DNA of 64,000 nt from Laceyella sacchari (GCF_004343255.1 NZ_SMDD01000004.1:62001-126000); one strand, 5' to 3'; positions 33,437 through 44,187 are shown, numbered from the stretch's first letter. Numbers and translations: made by a program. The notes: generated from the sequence alone by a model not told the origin.

Positions 33437-34510
33437 GTGAAAGACGAGCAAAAAGAAACAAGTTCCAGTGAGATGTTACGCTTAATCGCTCCGGGCACCA
33501 CATTGCGCGAAGGGTTGGACAATGTGCTGGGCGCCAAAACAGGTGCATTGATTGTGATTGGCTATGACGATAGCGTCCGGGAAATCGTGGATGGAGGATT
33601 TCACATTGATTGCCCGTTTACGCCGGCTTTTCTGTACGAACTCGCCAAAATGGACGGCGCCATCATCTTAAGCAATGACGGGAAACGGATATTGTATGCC
33701 AATGCCCAGTTGGTACCCAGCTCGGACATTCCTTCAACTGAGACGGGAATCCGTCACCGGACGGCTCAGAGAACGGCAAAGCAAACCGGTAAATTGGTTG
33801 TGTCCATTTCTCAGCGCAGGAATATCATTACATTGTACAAAGGGCATTTTCGGTACGCATTGAAAGATATTGGTGTGATCCTTACCAAAGCGAACCAAGC
33901 GGTGCAGACACTGGAGAAATATAAATCCGTCTTGGATCAAACAACAACCAATTTGACTGCGTTGGAATTTGAGGAATTGGTTACCCTAAGTGAAGTGGCA
34001 CTCGTGCTACAACGGGTGGAGATGGTTTTGCGCATTAAGCGGGAGATTGAAACGTACATTCATGAGTTGGGGACGGAAGGTCGACTCATCAGCATGCAGC
34101 TGGAGGAACTTGTGGCTGATGTGGAGGAGGAGGCGGAGCTGTTGATCAGGGATTACTGTCTGAATCCCGATATTGAACCACAAACGGTCTTCTGCGAACT
34201 GCAAAAGCTGTCCGCCGATGAGTTGTTGGAGCACTCCCTTCTGGTGCGGTTGTTGGGGTACGTGGGCAATGTGAATATCCAGGAAGAATCTGTTTCGCCG
34301 AAAGGATACCGCATTCTCAACAAAATTCCGCGCTTGCCATCCAACATCATTTTCAAGTTGGTTTCGCGCTTTGAAAACCTGTCGCGGATTATGATGGCGA
34401 CCATAGAGGAATTGGATGATGTGGAAGGCATTGGGCATGTGCGAGCTCGCACGATTAAAGAAGGATTGAAGCGGATTCAGGAACAGGTGTTTATTGACAG
34501 ACATATCTAA
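33437..34510 (+). CDS. disA: DisA, DNA integrity scanning diadenylate cyclase
   Basis: A 357-residue octameric enzyme that makes c-di-AMP from two ATP and scans DNA before sporulation. The DAC domain carries the DGA motif ([11 protein letters not shown]) and the RHR motif ([10 protein letters not shown]). A helical linker and a C-terminal helix-hairpin-helix domain ([19 protein letters not shown]) follow. GTG 33437 is used. RadA inhibits DisA in Bacillus subtilis, and the two genes are adjacent here as there. Confidence 0.97.
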   Translation: MKDEQKETSSSEMLRLIAPGTTLREGLDNVLGAKTGALIVIGYDDSVREIVDGGFHIDCPFTPAFLYELAKMDGAIILSNDGKRILYANAQLVPSSDIPSTETGIRHRTAQRTAKQTGKLVVSISQRRNIITLYKGHFRYALKDIGVILTKANQAVQTLEKYKSVLDQTTTNLTALEFEELVTLSEVALVLQRVEMVLRIKREIETYIHELGTEGRLISMQLEELVADVEEEAELLIRDYCLNPDIEPQTVFCELQKLSADELLEHSLLVRLLGYVGNVNIQEESVSPKGYRILNKIPRLPSNIIFKLVSRFENLSRIMMATIEELDDVEGIGHVRARTIKEGLKRIQEQVFIDRHI

Positions 34511-34606
34511 ATAACCTAGAATGTAACCACTAAAGCAAATTGAACGAAAACAGGGAAGTGGGATGGGCTCATAACCACCCGTTGACACTTGTTAGGAGGT
34601 TCCCTT

Positions 34607-35314
34607 ATGTTTGCGAAGGCGTTGCCCAGTTGTTTTACGGTTGGCAACTTGTTTCTCGGTGTCATCTCGATTATTTTAGCCATACAGCATTCTTGGCAAT
34701 ATGCGGCCATTATGGTGATAATCGGCATGCTGTTGGATGGATTGGACGGACGGGTCGCCCGCATGCTTAATACGCAGAGCGAATTTGGAAAAGAGCTGGA
34801 CTCATTATCGGATGTTATTTCTTTTGGTGTTGCGCCTGCGATCATCATGTACGGGACGACGTTGAGCGAAATGGGCCCTTTGGGTTGGTTGGTTACGGCC
34901 ATCTTCCCGATCTGTGGCGCACTGCGGTTGGCGCGCTTCAATGTTCATCCGGGTGAGCCGGGGTATTTCATCGGATTGCCTATTACGGCTGCCGGAGGAA
35001 TTCTGGCAACGATGGCCTTGTATAGTGACATGTTGCCCAACAAAGTGGCGCTTATGATTGCAATGCTGTTTTTGTCGTATTTGATGATAAGCCAAGTGAA
35101 ATATCCGACGTTCAAAAAAGTCGGGTTGCCGAAGTCGGCGATTTGGTTGGCACCACTGTTTTTGATTATGATCGCGGTGGCCGCTTTCCGGTTCCCGCAT
35201 GAATTGCCGAAAGTGATGTTTGTGCCGTTGGCGTTGTATGCCATATACGGCGTGAAAAAGTCGTTGGAACTGAAGCGAAAAGACAACGAAGATCCCGTCG
35301 AAGAGCTCAAATAG
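34607..35314 (+). CDS. pssA: CDP-diacylglycerol-serine O-phosphatidyltransferase
   Basis: A 235-residue membrane enzyme that makes phosphatidylserine from CDP-diacylglycerol and serine, the precursor of phosphatidylethanolamine. The CDP-alcohol phosphotransferase motif is complete: DGLDGRVAR, eight residues, then GKELDSLSD (DG-xx-AR-x8-G-xxx-D-xxx-D). About seven helices are visible. ATG 34607 follows TTAGGAGGT. The N-terminal PSCFTVGNLFLG favours PssA over PgsA. It is an insertion relative to the Bacillus subtilis order disA-yacL. Confidence 0.9.
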   Translation: MFAKALPSCFTVGNLFLGVISIILAIQHSWQYAAIMVIIGMLLDGLDGRVARMLNTQSEFGKELDSLSDVISFGVAPAIIMYGTTLSEMGPLGWLVTAIFPICGALRLARFNVHPGEPGYFIGLPITAAGGILATMALYSDMLPNKVALMIAMLFLSYLMISQVKYPTFKKVGLPKSAIWLAPLFLIMIAVAAFRFPHELPKVMFVPLALYAIYGVKKSLELKRKDNEDPVEELK

Positions 35315-35321
35315 ACAACAA

Positions 35322-35352
35322 ACAACCCTGTTGCGATGCAGGGTTGTTTTTT
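35322..35352 (+). terminator. Terminator after pssA
   Basis: ACAACCCTG and CAGGGTTGT form a perfect 9-bp stem with an 8-base loop, followed by TTTTTT. Confidence 0.88.
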
Positions 35353-35418
35353 ATGCCGTCGATTTGACGGTCGAACTTGCAAGGGTATGCGAAACCCGTT
35401 TGTTTGGGCGAAGATCGA

Positions 35419-35814
35419 CTAACGAAGATGAAAAACCCCGAGTGTGGACAGATGATCCGATTCTTGCTTCAGCACTTCGGGAATAGAGATGTGCAGGAGA
35501 TTGCACAGCGCAGCCACATAAAAAAGATGCTTACCCATTTCGTGTTTGACGACATCCAAGCAATGATCACACAGCTTGCCGGAAAGGTGAGTTTGGAAGT
35601 GGTTTTTCCAGTCAGATGTGGTCAAGTCGTCAGGAATAGCCTGCCGGCTAGCGTTGACTTCAATACAACCGCATTCGGTCACGGCTTTCATCAAAGCGCG
35701 AACCACGCGCGCATTCGCTTCCTGCAATTTGGATGTCACATCCAAAAAGCTGCGGTGCCGAAGCAAAAGGTCCGCCACCTGCTCTTGAAAAGAATGAAGG
35801 TTGTCTTCACTCAT
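35419..35814 (-). CDS. Conserved Bacillales protein of unknown function (weakly MazG-like helical)
   Basis: A 131-residue all-helical protein read leftward, against its neighbours. It contains two Cys in LCDHCLDVV and one in TECGCIEV. The last part, EMGKHLFYVAALCNLLHISI, resembles the helix of MazG-type nucleotide pyrophosphohydrolases, but the acidic metal-binding set is incomplete, so I do not assign enzymatic activity. I recall similar proteins in Paenibacillus and relatives near disA/carD, annotated as a domain of unknown function. ATG at 35814 follows AGGTGAAGG. It converges on pssA. Confidence 0.7.
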   Translation of the reverse strand: MSEDNLHSFQEQVADLLLRHRSFLDVTSKLQEANARVVRALMKAVTECGCIEVNASRQAIPDDLTTSDWKNHFQTHLSGKLCDHCLDVVKHEMGKHLFYVAALCNLLHISIPEVLKQESDHLSTLGVFHLR

Positions 35815-35940
35815 CGCCTTCACCTCGCATGGGGATTGGTGAAACTAAAATCCGGGTTCACTAATTTTATTATATAGACGATTCTACAATCGTGTCAATT
35901 TTTCATCTAAACAGACAATAACTTTTCCGGAGCTTATATA

Positions 35941-35970
35941 TTGACGCGATGTGGATTTATGTGCTAATAT
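35941..35970 (+). promoter_or_regulatory. SigA-type promoter of carD
   Basis: TTGACG at 35941-35946 and TAATAT at 35965-35970 are separated by 18 bases, about 80 bases before the carD start. Confidence 0.6.
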
Positions 35971-36049
35971 AAACTTTTTTATTTTATTGACGGGGGTGTA
36001 ATTTTGTGATATCTTGGAAATAGATATTGCCCTCTCGGAGGTGGGTGTT

Positions 36050-36535
36050 TTGTTCAATATTGGCGATAAAGTGGTTTATCCCATGCATGGTGCGGGTATC
36101 ATCGAGTCGATCGAGGAAAAGGAGATTTTGGGTGAGCGACAGAAGTACTATGTGATGAGGATGCCCATTGGGGATATGAAAGTGATGGTTCCCATGCGCA
36201 ATGTCGAAAGCATCGGGCTCAGAGAAGTTGTCGATGAAGACACAGTAAGCGAAGTGCTTGATCGCATGAGAAATCAGGAGGTCACGGACACATCCAATTG
36301 GAACCGTCGCTATCGAGCCAATTTGGACAAAATGAAAAGCGGTGATATTCATGAAGTGGCCGACGTGGTACACTCCTTGATGTTGAGGGATGCAGAAAAA
36401 GGGTTGTCCACGGGCGAACGCAAGATGCTGGATAATGCCAAGCAGATTCTGATCAGTGAATTGGCGTTGGCGCGCGATTTGGACGAAGAACAAGCTTTTG
36501 AACTAATTGATGGAATTTTAGCGAAGAAGAACTAA
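36050..36535 (+). CDS. carD: CarD/CdnL-type RNA polymerase-binding transcription regulator
   Basis: A 161-residue protein of the CarD/CdnL/TRCF family. It binds the RNA polymerase beta subunit and stabilises open complexes, notably at rRNA promoters. The N-terminal RNAP-interaction domain reads FNIGDKVVYPMHGAGIIESI and MRMPIGDMKVMVPM; the C-terminal domain is helical (SWNRRYRANLDK-like NWNRRYRANLDKM). TTG 36050 after TCGGAGGTGG gives the standard start; the frame is open further upstream, but that segment is not family-like. Confidence 0.93.
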   Translation: MFNIGDKVVYPMHGAGIIESIEEKEILGERQKYYVMRMPIGDMKVMVPMRNVESIGLREVVDEDTVSEVLDRMRNQEVTDTSNWNRRYRANLDKMKSGDIHEVADVVHSLMLRDAEKGLSTGERKMLDNAKQILISELALARDLDEEQAFELIDGILAKKN

Positions 36536-36659
36536 TTTTTCTTTTTATTGCCGAGTTTACAAAACGGTCATAAGAAATTGCGTTTGTCTGGGTTTTCATT
36601 TTCGCAGAATGTCTATAATGGTAGTAGGGGACTTTGGTTTTGGGAGGAGGTGAAGCCCC

Positions 36660-37754
36660 GTGCTAAAACGTTTTGTGCAATTGGCTTTGACCTTGATCGG
36701 TGCATCTGTAGGGTATTATTATGGGGAAAGGTTTTTCGGGTTGCTTCAAAAATCTCCTCTGAATTTCGGTGAAGTTCCGGCCCCACATTACATTGGCGCC
36801 GCCTTGGGCGCAGCGGCTTTGTTCATTTCTACGTATTGGATTTCAGACAATGTAGTGAAGTGGATTCGCTGGAGCGAAGAGAGATTGATCAAAATTCCGG
36901 CAATCGATGGGATCTTTGGAGCGTTGGGTCTGGTTTCCGGCTTGATCGTGGCCGTATTGATCCAAATGCCGCTGACCCAATTGCCAATTCCGGTCATCAA
37001 TCGTATATTGCCGTTTATCATCTCTGGGTTGTTCGGCTATCTCGGATTCAGAGTGGGATATAAAAAGCGTGACGAACTTATCTCTATCTTTACAGCTGGG
37101 CGTCAAAATAGGGAAGGACGCAATAAAAAGGATGAAAAGCACTTTTCTGAACACAAAATCTTGGATACCAGTGTCATCATTGATGGGCGTATCGCTGACA
37201 TCTGCCGCACTGGCTTTTTAGAAGGAACGTTGGTCATCCCAAGCTTTGTCTTGGAAGAATTGCAACACATCGCCGATTCCTCCGATGTGCTGAAAAGGAA
37301 TCGTGGGCGGCGCGGATTGGACATTCTCAACAAAATCCAAAAAGAGCTTGATGTGAAAGTCTTGATTTATGAAGGTGACTTCGAGGAAGTGCAAGAAGTG
37401 GACAGCAAGCTGGTGAAGTTGGCCAAAGTCTTGTCTGGGAAAGTTGTCACCAATGATTTCAACTTGAACAAAGTGTGTGAGTTGCAAGGAGTGAGTGTAC
37501 TCAACATCAACGACTTGGCCAATGCTGTCAAACCAGTTGTGTTGCCGGGTGAGGAGATCAACGTTCAAGTGATCAAGGATGGCAAAGAGCATGGACAGGG
37601 TGTCGCTTATCTCGATGACGGCACCATGATCGTCATCGAAGGCGGTCGCGACTACATCGGAGACCGCATTGATGTGCTGGTTACCAGTGTGTTGCAAACT
37701 TCGGCCGGCCGCATGATCTTCGCCAAACCGAAGCTATTGGAGCGTGCACTGTAA
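36660..37754 (+). CDS. yacL: YacL-like membrane protein with PIN and TRAM domains
   Basis: A 364-residue protein: four N-terminal membrane helices (about residues 1-135), a PIN nuclease domain beginning [15 protein letters not shown] with further acidic positions at EELQ and [13 protein letters not shown], and a C-terminal TRAM RNA-binding domain ([20 protein letters not shown]). A membrane-tethered RNase role is inferred from the domains. GTG 36660 follows GGAGGAGGTG. A TATAAT at 36614-36619 may be part of its promoter. Confidence 0.93.
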   Translation: MLKRFVQLALTLIGASVGYYYGERFFGLLQKSPLNFGEVPAPHYIGAALGAAALFISTYWISDNVVKWIRWSEERLIKIPAIDGIFGALGLVSGLIVAVLIQMPLTQLPIPVINRILPFIISGLFGYLGFRVGYKKRDELISIFTAGRQNREGRNKKDEKHFSEHKILDTSVIIDGRIADICRTGFLEGTLVIPSFVLEELQHIADSSDVLKRNRGRRGLDILNKIQKELDVKVLIYEGDFEEVQEVDSKLVKLAKVLSGKVVTNDFNLNKVCELQGVSVLNINDLANAVKPVVLPGEEINVQVIKDGKEHGQGVAYLDDGTMIVIEGGRDYIGDRIDVLVTSVLQTSAGRMIFAKPKLLERAL

Positions 37755-37801
37755 GGTTTGGTGATGGGTTGGCGATCAAGGGTTATCCAATGAATGGGGA
37801 G

Positions 37802-37845
37802 AAGGGGGCCACTCCGCGCCGATGTGGTGGATTGCCCCCTTTTCT
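37802..37845 (+). terminator. Terminator between yacL and ispD
   Basis: AAGGGGGC and GCCCCCTT form an 8-bp GC-rich stem with a 24-base loop that itself contains CCAC...GTGG, followed by TTCTT. Confidence 0.65.
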
Positions 37846-37931
37846 TGATGAAAACGGATTGCGAGTGGCCCGTGATTGGTTTATTCTAAACCGAAGACGG
37901 GCATTTGTGTGTTTGAAAGGAGATAGTTCTC

Positions 37932-38621
37932 TTGAGTGTTGGTGTGGTGATTCCCGCAGCCGGCCTTGGCAAGCGGATGGGCTCCAAGGAAAGCAAACAA
38001 TTTCTGTCTTTTCAAGGACAGCCTGTCTTGATTCATACGTTACATATCTTTGAGACCCACCCAGAAGTGGATGAAATTGTCCTTGCGGTCCGAGAAGAAG
38101 AAGTGGCGCGTGTGCGTCAACTGGTTGCAGATGCGGGATTGCGGAAAGTGACGCATGTCGTCGTGGGGGGGCGTGAGCGTCAAGACAGCGTGTACAACGG
38201 CTTGCGGATGCTCTCCACTGAATGGGTGTTGGTTCATGATGCTGTGCGGCCGTTCGTCAGCAGAGAGGCCATTTCTCGCCTGTTGGAGGTGGTCAAAATG
38301 CATGGTGCGGCTATATTGGCTGTTCCGGTGAAAGAGACGGTCAAAATGGTGGATGCCGCGGGAGTGGTGGAGGAAACGCCAGACCGCAAGCGATTGTGGG
38401 CTGTGCAAACACCTCAAGCGTTCCGAACCGACATGCTGATGGAAGCGCATGAGCAAGGTCGGAAGACTGGCGCCTCGGTGACGGATGACGCCATGTTGGT
38501 GGAAGAGCTAGGGATAGATGTACGAGTGGTTGAAGGCGAGTATACCAATATCAAGCTGACGACGCCCGATGATTTGGCGGTGGCAGAAGCGATATATCAA
38601 ATGAGGGGAAAGAGCATATGA
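37932..38621 (+). CDS. ispD: 2-C-methyl-D-erythritol 4-phosphate cytidylyltransferase
   Basis: A 229-residue enzyme of the MEP isoprenoid pathway: CTP + MEP gives CDP-ME. Nucleotide-binding signature [18 protein letters not shown], then [10 protein letters not shown] and the Thr-rich C-terminal [15 protein letters not shown] 37932 follows GAAAGGAGAT. The stop overlaps the ispF start (ATGA), so the two successive activities are coupled. Confidence 0.96.
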   Translation: MSVGVVIPAAGLGKRMGSKESKQFLSFQGQPVLIHTLHIFETHPEVDEIVLAVREEEVARVRQLVADAGLRKVTHVVVGGRERQDSVYNGLRMLSTEWVLVHDAVRPFVSREAISRLLEVVKMHGAAILAVPVKETVKMVDAAGVVEETPDRKRLWAVQTPQAFRTDMLMEAHEQGRKTGASVTDDAMLVEELGIDVRVVEGEYTNIKLTTPDDLAVAEAIYQMRGKSI

Positions 38622-39097
38622 TCCGAATCGGACAAGGGTTTGATGTGCATCAATTGGGACCAAATGTGCCCTTGATCATTGGCGGGGTTCAGATTCCTTA
38701 TGAGAAAGGTTTGATCGGGCATTCCGATGCGGATGTGTTGTTGCATGCGATCACGGATGCCGTGTTGGGCGCATTAGCTTTGGGGGACATTGGCAAGCAT
38801 TTTCCAGACACCGATCCCGCATACAAAGGAGCTGACAGCGCCAAATTGTTGGAAGCGGTATGGTCCTTGGTGAAAGAAAAGGGTTATTGCCTGGGAAATG
38901 TTGATTGTACCATCATTGCCCAGCAACCAAAAATGGCTCCCCATATTCCAGCGATGCAAAAACGGATCGCTGCTTTGCTGGAGGGGAACCCGGAACAAGT
39001 GAATGTGAAAGCGACGACGACGGAAAAACTCGGTTTTACCGGAAGAGGCGAGGGCATCGCAGCCATGGCCGTCGTTTGTCTGGTCAACAAAGCATAA
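38618..39097 (+). CDS. ispF: 2-C-methyl-D-erythritol 2,4-cyclodiphosphate synthase
   Basis: A 159-residue trimeric zinc enzyme of the MEP pathway that closes the cyclodiphosphate. Metal ligands lie in GFDVHQL (Asp8, His10) and the conserved [15 protein letters not shown] and ADSAKLLE regions; [14 protein letters not shown] closes the active site. ATG 38618 overlaps ispD. Length is standard. Confidence 0.97.
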   Translation: MIRIGQGFDVHQLGPNVPLIIGGVQIPYEKGLIGHSDADVLLHAITDAVLGALALGDIGKHFPDTDPAYKGADSAKLLEAVWSLVKEKGYCLGNVDCTIIAQQPKMAPHIPAMQKRIAALLEGNPEQVNVKATTTEKLGFTGRGEGIAAMAVVCLVNKA

Positions 39098-39136
39098 AAC
39101 CGCATATATTGTTTAAGCAAAGGAGTCATGGATGAG

Positions 39137-40594
39137 ATGAAGATTCGAACACGATATGCTCCAAGCCCGACGGGGCATTTGCACATTGGTGGCGCGCGGA
39201 CGGCTTTGTTCAGCTATCTGTTGGCTAAACAGCAAGGCGGCGACTTTATCGTGCGCATCGAGGATACCGACACAGAACGGAATGTGCCGGGTGCTGACAA
39301 GAAGCAAATGGATATGCTGAAATGGCTCGGGATCGATTGGGACGAATCGGTCGATGTGGGCGGCCCGTATGCACCTTACCGTTGTATGGAACGGATGGAT
39401 ATCTACAATCGGTACATTGATCAATTGTTGGCTGAGGGTAAAGCGTATTTGAGCTATGCAACTCAGGAAGAGATCGACAAGGAACGGGAAGAGCAATTGG
39501 CGCGGGGTGAAGCGCCGAAATACAGTGGTTGGGATCGCGATCTGACACCGGAACAACGAGCGAAGTTTGAGGCTGAAGGTCGTGTGCCGAGCGTACGCTT
39601 TCGTGTGCCAGAAGGGCAAGTGATCGAGATCGACGATGCGATCCGTGGCAAAGTGAAGTTTGAAACAGACGGCATTGGCGATTTTGTGATTCGTCGTCCG
39701 GATGGCCGGCCGATTTACAATTTTGCTGTTGTGGTGGATGATGCTCTGATGAAAATTACCCATGTCATCCGTGGGGAAGAACATTTGTCCAACACGCCGA
39801 AACAAGTTTTGATTTATCAGGCCTTAGGTTTTGAAACGCCTCAATTCGCCCACATCCCGCTCATTCTGAATGCAGAAGGCAAGAAAATGAGCAAACGGGA
39901 TGAAAGCATCATTCAATTCATTGATCAGTACAAGGATTTGGGCTATTTGCCGGAAGCCATTCTCAACTTCCTCTCCCTCTTGGGTTGGTCTCCTGAAGGG
40001 GAAGAAGAGATCTTCAGCAAAGAAGAATTGGTGGAACGCTTTTCGTTGGAACGCGTTTCCAAAGCGCCAGCTATCTTTGACACGGGCAAGTTGAAATGGA
40101 TGAATGGGCAATATATTAAAAAGGCGCCATTGGAACGAATTGTCGACTTGGCGTTGCCATACTTGGAAAAGGCGGGCCGTATCACGTTGCCTCTGTCCGA
40201 TGAACAGCAGGCGTGGGTGACTCGGGTGGTTGCTCTGTATCAAGAGCAATTGGAATACGTGGCTCAAATTGTGGAATTGACTGATCTTTTCTTCCAAGAA
40301 GAGTACAAAGTGACCGAAGAAGCCAAAGAAGTGCTGTCGGCTCCGCATGTGCCGGAGGTGCTGTCCTCCTTCCTAAATAAGTTGGATACTTTGGAGACAT
40401 TGGAAGCCGATACGCTCAAAGACATTTTCAAGCAGGTGCAAAAAGAGACGGGACATAAAGGAAAACAGCTGTTTATGCCCGTGCGCGCCGCTGTCACGGG
40501 TGTCGTGCACGGTCCAGACTTGCGGGAGTCGCTCGCACTGATCGGCCTTGAGACGGTGAAAAGCCGTTTGCAACAACAGATTGACAAGGCCTAA
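39137..40594 (+). CDS. gltX: Glutamyl-tRNA synthetase
   Basis: A 485-residue class Ic synthetase that charges tRNA-Glu, and by family knowledge often tRNA-Gln in Bacillota for later amidation. HIGH motif [17 protein letters not shown] and KMSKS motif EGKKMSKRD are intact. ATG 39137 is 11 bases after AAAGGAG; ATG 39128, only 2 bases after it, is less likely. A Cys-type T box follows before cysE. Confidence 0.96.
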   Translation: MKIRTRYAPSPTGHLHIGGARTALFSYLLAKQQGGDFIVRIEDTDTERNVPGADKKQMDMLKWLGIDWDESVDVGGPYAPYRCMERMDIYNRYIDQLLAEGKAYLSYATQEEIDKEREEQLARGEAPKYSGWDRDLTPEQRAKFEAEGRVPSVRFRVPEGQVIEIDDAIRGKVKFETDGIGDFVIRRPDGRPIYNFAVVVDDALMKITHVIRGEEHLSNTPKQVLIYQALGFETPQFAHIPLILNAEGKKMSKRDESIIQFIDQYKDLGYLPEAILNFLSLLGWSPEGEEEIFSKEELVERFSLERVSKAPAIFDTGKLKWMNGQYIKKAPLERIVDLALPYLEKAGRITLPLSDEQQAWVTRVVALYQEQLEYVAQIVELTDLFFQEEYKVTEEAKEVLSAPHVPEVLSSFLNKLDTLETLEADTLKDIFKQVQKETGHKGKQLFMPVRAAVTGVVHGPDLRESLALIGLETVKSRLQQQIDKA

Positions 40595-40614
40595 GCTCGT
40601 CGGCCAAAATAATG

Positions 40615-40878
40615 TTAACGCCAAAAGCGATGAATGGGAAAAGTAGGAAGCGTAACTGGATGCCAGAGAGGGGTTGGCTGGTGCGAAACCCTATCCGGTA
40701 CGGTTCTGAAATGCGCCCCATGAGCTGACCTCTGAAACGGGCGATTGCGCCCATGTAGGAGCGTTCCGGTACCCGCCGTTATAGGGTGAAGGGGAATTCT
40801 GCGTTTGCGGAATTCAAGCAGAGTGGAACCGCGGGCATAACCGTCTCTGCAGCATTGTTGCTGCGGAGGCGTTTTTTA
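40615..40878 (+). promoter_or_regulatory. T-box riboswitch, cysteine type, controlling cysE-cysS
   Basis: Stem I begins near AAAGCGATGAATGGG and includes AGTAGGAAG. A TGC (Cys) codon sits in the specifier position at 40712-40714, in CTGAAATGCGCC. The antiterminator T-box sequence GAGTGGAACCGCGG is at 40821-40834. The competing terminator is a 13-bp stem at 40842-40871 followed by TTTTTT. Uncharged tRNA-Cys would favour read-through into cysE and cysS. Confidence 0.92.
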
Positions 40879-40907
40879 TTTACACACACTTGGGAGGGGA
40901 ACAGGTG

Positions 40908-41657
40908 ATGTCGTTGTTTAGCCGTATTGCGGAGACGCGGAGAGTATTGCAAGCGGACGTCCAAGCGGTGTTTGATCGGGATCCGGCAGCGAGAAGCACA
41001 TGGGAAGTGGTGATCACCTATTCAGGTCTTCATGCCATTTGGGCGCATCGATTGGCACATTGGTTTTTCAAACGGCGGCTCTTTTTTATCGCCCGTGCCA
41101 TATCGCAAATCAGCCGCTTTTTTACAGGGATTGAAATCCATCCGGGCGCCAAGATCGGGCGGGGCGTCTTCATCGACCATGGGATGGGGGTTGTTATTGG
41201 GGAAACGTGCGAAATTGGCGATTATGTGACCATCTATCAAGGGGTAACATTGGGAGGAACCGGCAAAGAAAAAGGCAAGCGACATCCAACCATTGAAGAT
41301 CATGTGATGATCGCTTCAGGAGCCAAGGTGTTAGGTTCGATCCGCATCGGCCGTTTTGCCAAGATTGGCGCCGGTTCGGTGGTATTGCGCGATGTTCCGC
41401 CTAACTCGACTGTCGTCGGAGTGCCGGGACGGGTTGTGATACAAGATGGAATTCGGGTGCAAAATGATCTTGACCAGGTCAATTTGCCTGACCCGATTGC
41501 CGAACTTTGTCGTTCCATGCAGGCTGAAATTCAAGCTTTGAAAGAAGAAGTAAAGAAATTGAAGCAAGGGCAACAAGATGAATCATCTGCTCGTAATGAG
41601 CAAGGAGGAAATAAAGATAATGACCATCCGGCTTTACAACACACTGACCAAGAGTAA
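40908..41657 (+). CDS. cysE: Serine O-acetyltransferase
   Basis: A 249-residue enzyme making O-acetylserine, the first step of cysteine synthesis. A helical N-terminal part is followed by left-handed beta-helix hexapeptides ([40 protein letters not shown]) with catalytic His in DHGMG and the Gly/Lys-rich loop [11 protein letters not shown]. The C-terminus carries an unusual charged extension beyond PDPIAEL. ATG 40908 lies after GGGAGGGG. The end overlaps cysS by 38 bases. Confidence 0.96.
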   Translation: MSLFSRIAETRRVLQADVQAVFDRDPAARSTWEVVITYSGLHAIWAHRLAHWFFKRRLFFIARAISQISRFFTGIEIHPGAKIGRGVFIDHGMGVVIGETCEIGDYVTIYQGVTLGGTGKEKGKRHPTIEDHVMIASGAKVLGSIRIGRFAKIGAGSVVLRDVPPNSTVVGVPGRVVIQDGIRVQNDLDQVNLPDPIAELCRSMQAEIQALKEEVKKLKQGQQDESSARNEQGGNKDNDHPALQHTDQE

Positions 41658-43023
41658 AGAAGAATTCAAACCGGTTCACGAGGGCGAAGTGCGGATGTAT
41701 GTCTGCGGCCCGACGGTATACAACTACATTCATATTGGCAATGCGCGCGTGTTTGTGTTCTTTGATGTGGTACGCCGCTATTTGCGCCAGGCAGGCTATC
41801 GGGTTACGTACGTGCAAAACTTCACAGATGTGGATGATCGCCTGATTAATGCTTCCAAAGAGACAGGCCTGTCCGTCCCAGAAATTGCTGAACGCTATAT
41901 CAAGGCTTACTTTGAGGACATGGATGCTTTGGGGGTGGAAAGGGCGGATGTCCACCCGCGGGCAACTGAGCACATCCCGGAGATGATTGAAGCCATCCAG
42001 GCGCTGATCGACCGAGGTTATGCGTATGTCAAAGACGGGGATGTTTACTTCCGCTCGCTCAAAAAAGAAAACTATGGGAAACTGTCTCATCAATCGTTGG
42101 ATGAACTGAAAGCGGGAGCCCGCATCGATGTGAATGAGCAAAAAGAGCATCCGATGGATTTTGCGTTGTGGAAAGCAGCCAAGGAACCAGGCGAAATCAG
42201 ATGGCAAACGCCTTGGGGAGAAGGACGCCCCGGTTGGCACATCGAGTGCTCGGCCATGGCCCGAAAATACCTAGGGGACACCTTGGATATCCATGCTGGC
42301 GGAGCGGATTTGTGCTTTCCGCACCATGAGAACGAGATTGCCCAGAGTGAGGCGTGGACGGGAAAAACGTTTGTCAACTATTGGTTGCATAACGGTTACA
42401 TGAAAATGGGAAATGAAAAAATGTCGAAGTCACTTGGAAATGTGCGTCAAGTGGTTGAATTACGCCGTGAATATGATCCCAAGACGTTGCGGTATTTCCT
42501 GTTGTCCACGCATTATCGGAACCCGATTGTGTTCAGCGACGAGGTGATGCAACAAGCCCAAGGCAGTGTGGAACGGATGCAAACGGCGGTAGACAATCTG
42601 AAGCACCGCGCGACCGTAGCGATGGACGGAGAGGCCTCTACAGAACTGTTGAATCGCTTGGAGCAGTTGACAGAGGCGTTCCGTGAAGCCATGAATGATG
42701 ACTTCAACACGGCCAATGCGATCAGTGTCATATTTGAAGCCGTCAAACTAGCCAACGAAACAGTGGCGGAAGCCGTGGTTTCCAAAGGTTCCATTATGGC
42801 ATTGCTCGATTGGTTCCGCATCCATGGCCAACAGGTGTTGGGCTTAGTTCAATTGGATGAGGAAGAAAGCCTGGACGCGGAGATTGAAGCGTTGATCGCC
42901 GAACGCCAGCAGGCTAGAAAAGAGCGCAATTTCCAGCGTGCGGATGAGATTCGCGACCAATTGCTCGCGCGTGGGATTGTGTTAGAGGACACACCGCAAG
43001 GGGTAAGGTGGAAACGGAAATGA
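41620..43023 (+). CDS. cysS: Cysteinyl-tRNA synthetase
   Basis: A 467-residue class Ia synthetase. The first zinc Cys is in [13 protein letters not shown] motif [12 protein letters not shown], the zinc site in WHIECSAMA and [15 protein letters not shown], and KMSKS motif [10 protein letters not shown] are all present. ATG 41620 follows AAGGAGG; the upstream ATG 41578 in the same frame is less family-like. The Cys T box upstream of cysE should regulate it. Confidence 0.97.
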   Translation: MTIRLYNTLTKSKEEFKPVHEGEVRMYVCGPTVYNYIHIGNARVFVFFDVVRRYLRQAGYRVTYVQNFTDVDDRLINASKETGLSVPEIAERYIKAYFEDMDALGVERADVHPRATEHIPEMIEAIQALIDRGYAYVKDGDVYFRSLKKENYGKLSHQSLDELKAGARIDVNEQKEHPMDFALWKAAKEPGEIRWQTPWGEGRPGWHIECSAMARKYLGDTLDIHAGGADLCFPHHENEIAQSEAWTGKTFVNYWLHNGYMKMGNEKMSKSLGNVRQVVELRREYDPKTLRYFLLSTHYRNPIVFSDEVMQQAQGSVERMQTAVDNLKHRATVAMDGEASTELLNRLEQLTEAFREAMNDDFNTANAISVIFEAVKLANETVAEAVVSKGSIMALLDWFRIHGQQVLGLVQLDEEESLDAEIEALIAERQQARKERNFQRADEIRDQLLARGIVLEDTPQGVRWKRK

Positions 43024-43454
43024 ACGAATGGTTACTGGGCATGACCTCTTCCCTTGCTAAATCGCCGCGGGAGATCCATCCGCTGTTGCTGGCATACATG
43101 GGGGATGCGATATACGAAGTTTATGTACGGCATCATTTGCTGGCCAAAGGCATTGTGCGTCCGCGCGAATTGCAAAAAGAAGCGACGCGGTTTGTTTCAG
43201 CGGTCGCCCAAGCGAAAGTGTATCGGGCGATTGAAGCTCGACTGACCGATGAGGAAATGGAAGTTCTCCGACGAGGCCGCAACGCCAAGTCGGGGAGCGT
43301 TCCCAAACACGCGAGCGTGACAGACTACCGCCACAGCACGGGCTTGGAAGCGTTGGTGGGCTATCTGTATTGTTCAAAGCAAGAGACGCGCCTTCAAACG
43401 TTGATGAGTCAAATATTAGACATTGTTGAAAAGGAGCACACCGAAGATGAGTGA
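43020..43454 (+). CDS. mrnC: Mini-ribonuclease III
   Basis: A 144-residue RNase III-like domain without a dsRNA-binding domain, which in Bacillus matures 23S rRNA. Signature [20 protein letters not shown] carries the catalytic Asp, and [20 protein letters not shown] and [10 protein letters not shown] are also typical. ATG 43020 overlaps the cysS stop. A GTG at 43008 is possible. Confidence 0.94.
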   Translation: MNEWLLGMTSSLAKSPREIHPLLLAYMGDAIYEVYVRHHLLAKGIVRPRELQKEATRFVSAVAQAKVYRAIEARLTDEEMEVLRRGRNAKSGSVPKHASVTDYRHSTGLEALVGYLYCSKQETRLQTLMSQILDIVEKEHTEDE

Positions 43455-44187
43455 TTGGATTTTAGGTAGGCACGCTGTACTGGAAGCACTTCGTTCCGGA
43501 CGGGAAGTGGAAAAAATCTTGCTGGCGGATGGCATTCAAAAGGGAAACATCCAAGAAATCTTGAAGAAAAGCAAAAACGAGGGAATCCCCACCCAATTTG
43601 TCCCCCGCGCCCGCTTGGATCAGCTATCAGAAGGGGGAAACCATCAAGGGGTTATGGCGCAAGTGGCCGCTTATCGCTATGCCAGCTTGGAGGATCTGTT
43701 CCGCCGGGCAGAGGAAAGAAAGGAAATGCCTTTTTTCATCTTGTTGGATGGTTTGGAGGATCCGCATAATCTGGGCTCGGTATTGCGGACAGCTGATGCT
43801 GTCGGAGCGCATGGGGTTATTATTCCAAAACGCCGCGCGGTGGGTCTCACTTCTGTGGTTGCCAAAACTTCTGCAGGCGCGATCGAGTATGTACCGGTAG
43901 CAAAAGTAACTAACCTCAACCGAGTAGCGGACGAGCTTAAAGATCGGGGATTATGGCTGGTTGGTAGTGACGGGTCGGCCAAATCTGAGTATACCCAAAT
44001 TGATTATCAGATGCCCCTCGCGCTGATCATTGGTAGCGAAGGACAAGGGATGAGCTCTCTCCTCAAGAAAAAGTGCGATTTTCTCGTCAAGTTGCCCATG
44101 CTTGGCAAAGTGACTTCCCTCAACGCCTCTGTGGCCGCTGGCGTGCTTATGTATGAGGTGTTGCGTGGGCGAAGCACCCATGGTTAA
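43447..44187 (+). CDS. rlmB: 23S rRNA (guanosine-2'-O)-methyltransferase RlmB (SpoU/TrmH family)
   Basis: A 246-residue SPOUT methyltransferase with N-terminal substrate domain (WILGRHAVLEALRSGREVEK) and knotted C-terminal domain containing LDGLEDPHNLGSVLRTADA, IIGSEGQGMS and LNASVAAGVLMYEV. It modifies 23S rRNA. ATG 43447 overlaps the mrnC end. The TrmH family is certain, the exact target is by family knowledge. Confidence 0.93.
   Translation: MSDWILGRHAVLEALRSGREVEKILLADGIQKGNIQEILKKSKNEGIPTQFVPRARLDQLSEGGNHQGVMAQVAAYRYASLEDLFRRAEERKEMPFFILLDGLEDPHNLGSVLRTADAVGAHGVIIPKRRAVGLTSVVAKTSAGAIEYVPVAKVTNLNRVADELKDRGLWLVGSDGSAKSEYTQIDYQMPLALIIGSEGQGMSSLLKKKCDFLVKLPMLGKVTSLNASVAAGVLMYEVLRGRSTHG

Noticed and set aside
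37769-38053. 94-residue ORF between yacL and ispD
   Set aside because: It spans a terminator hairpin and the ispD start in another frame.
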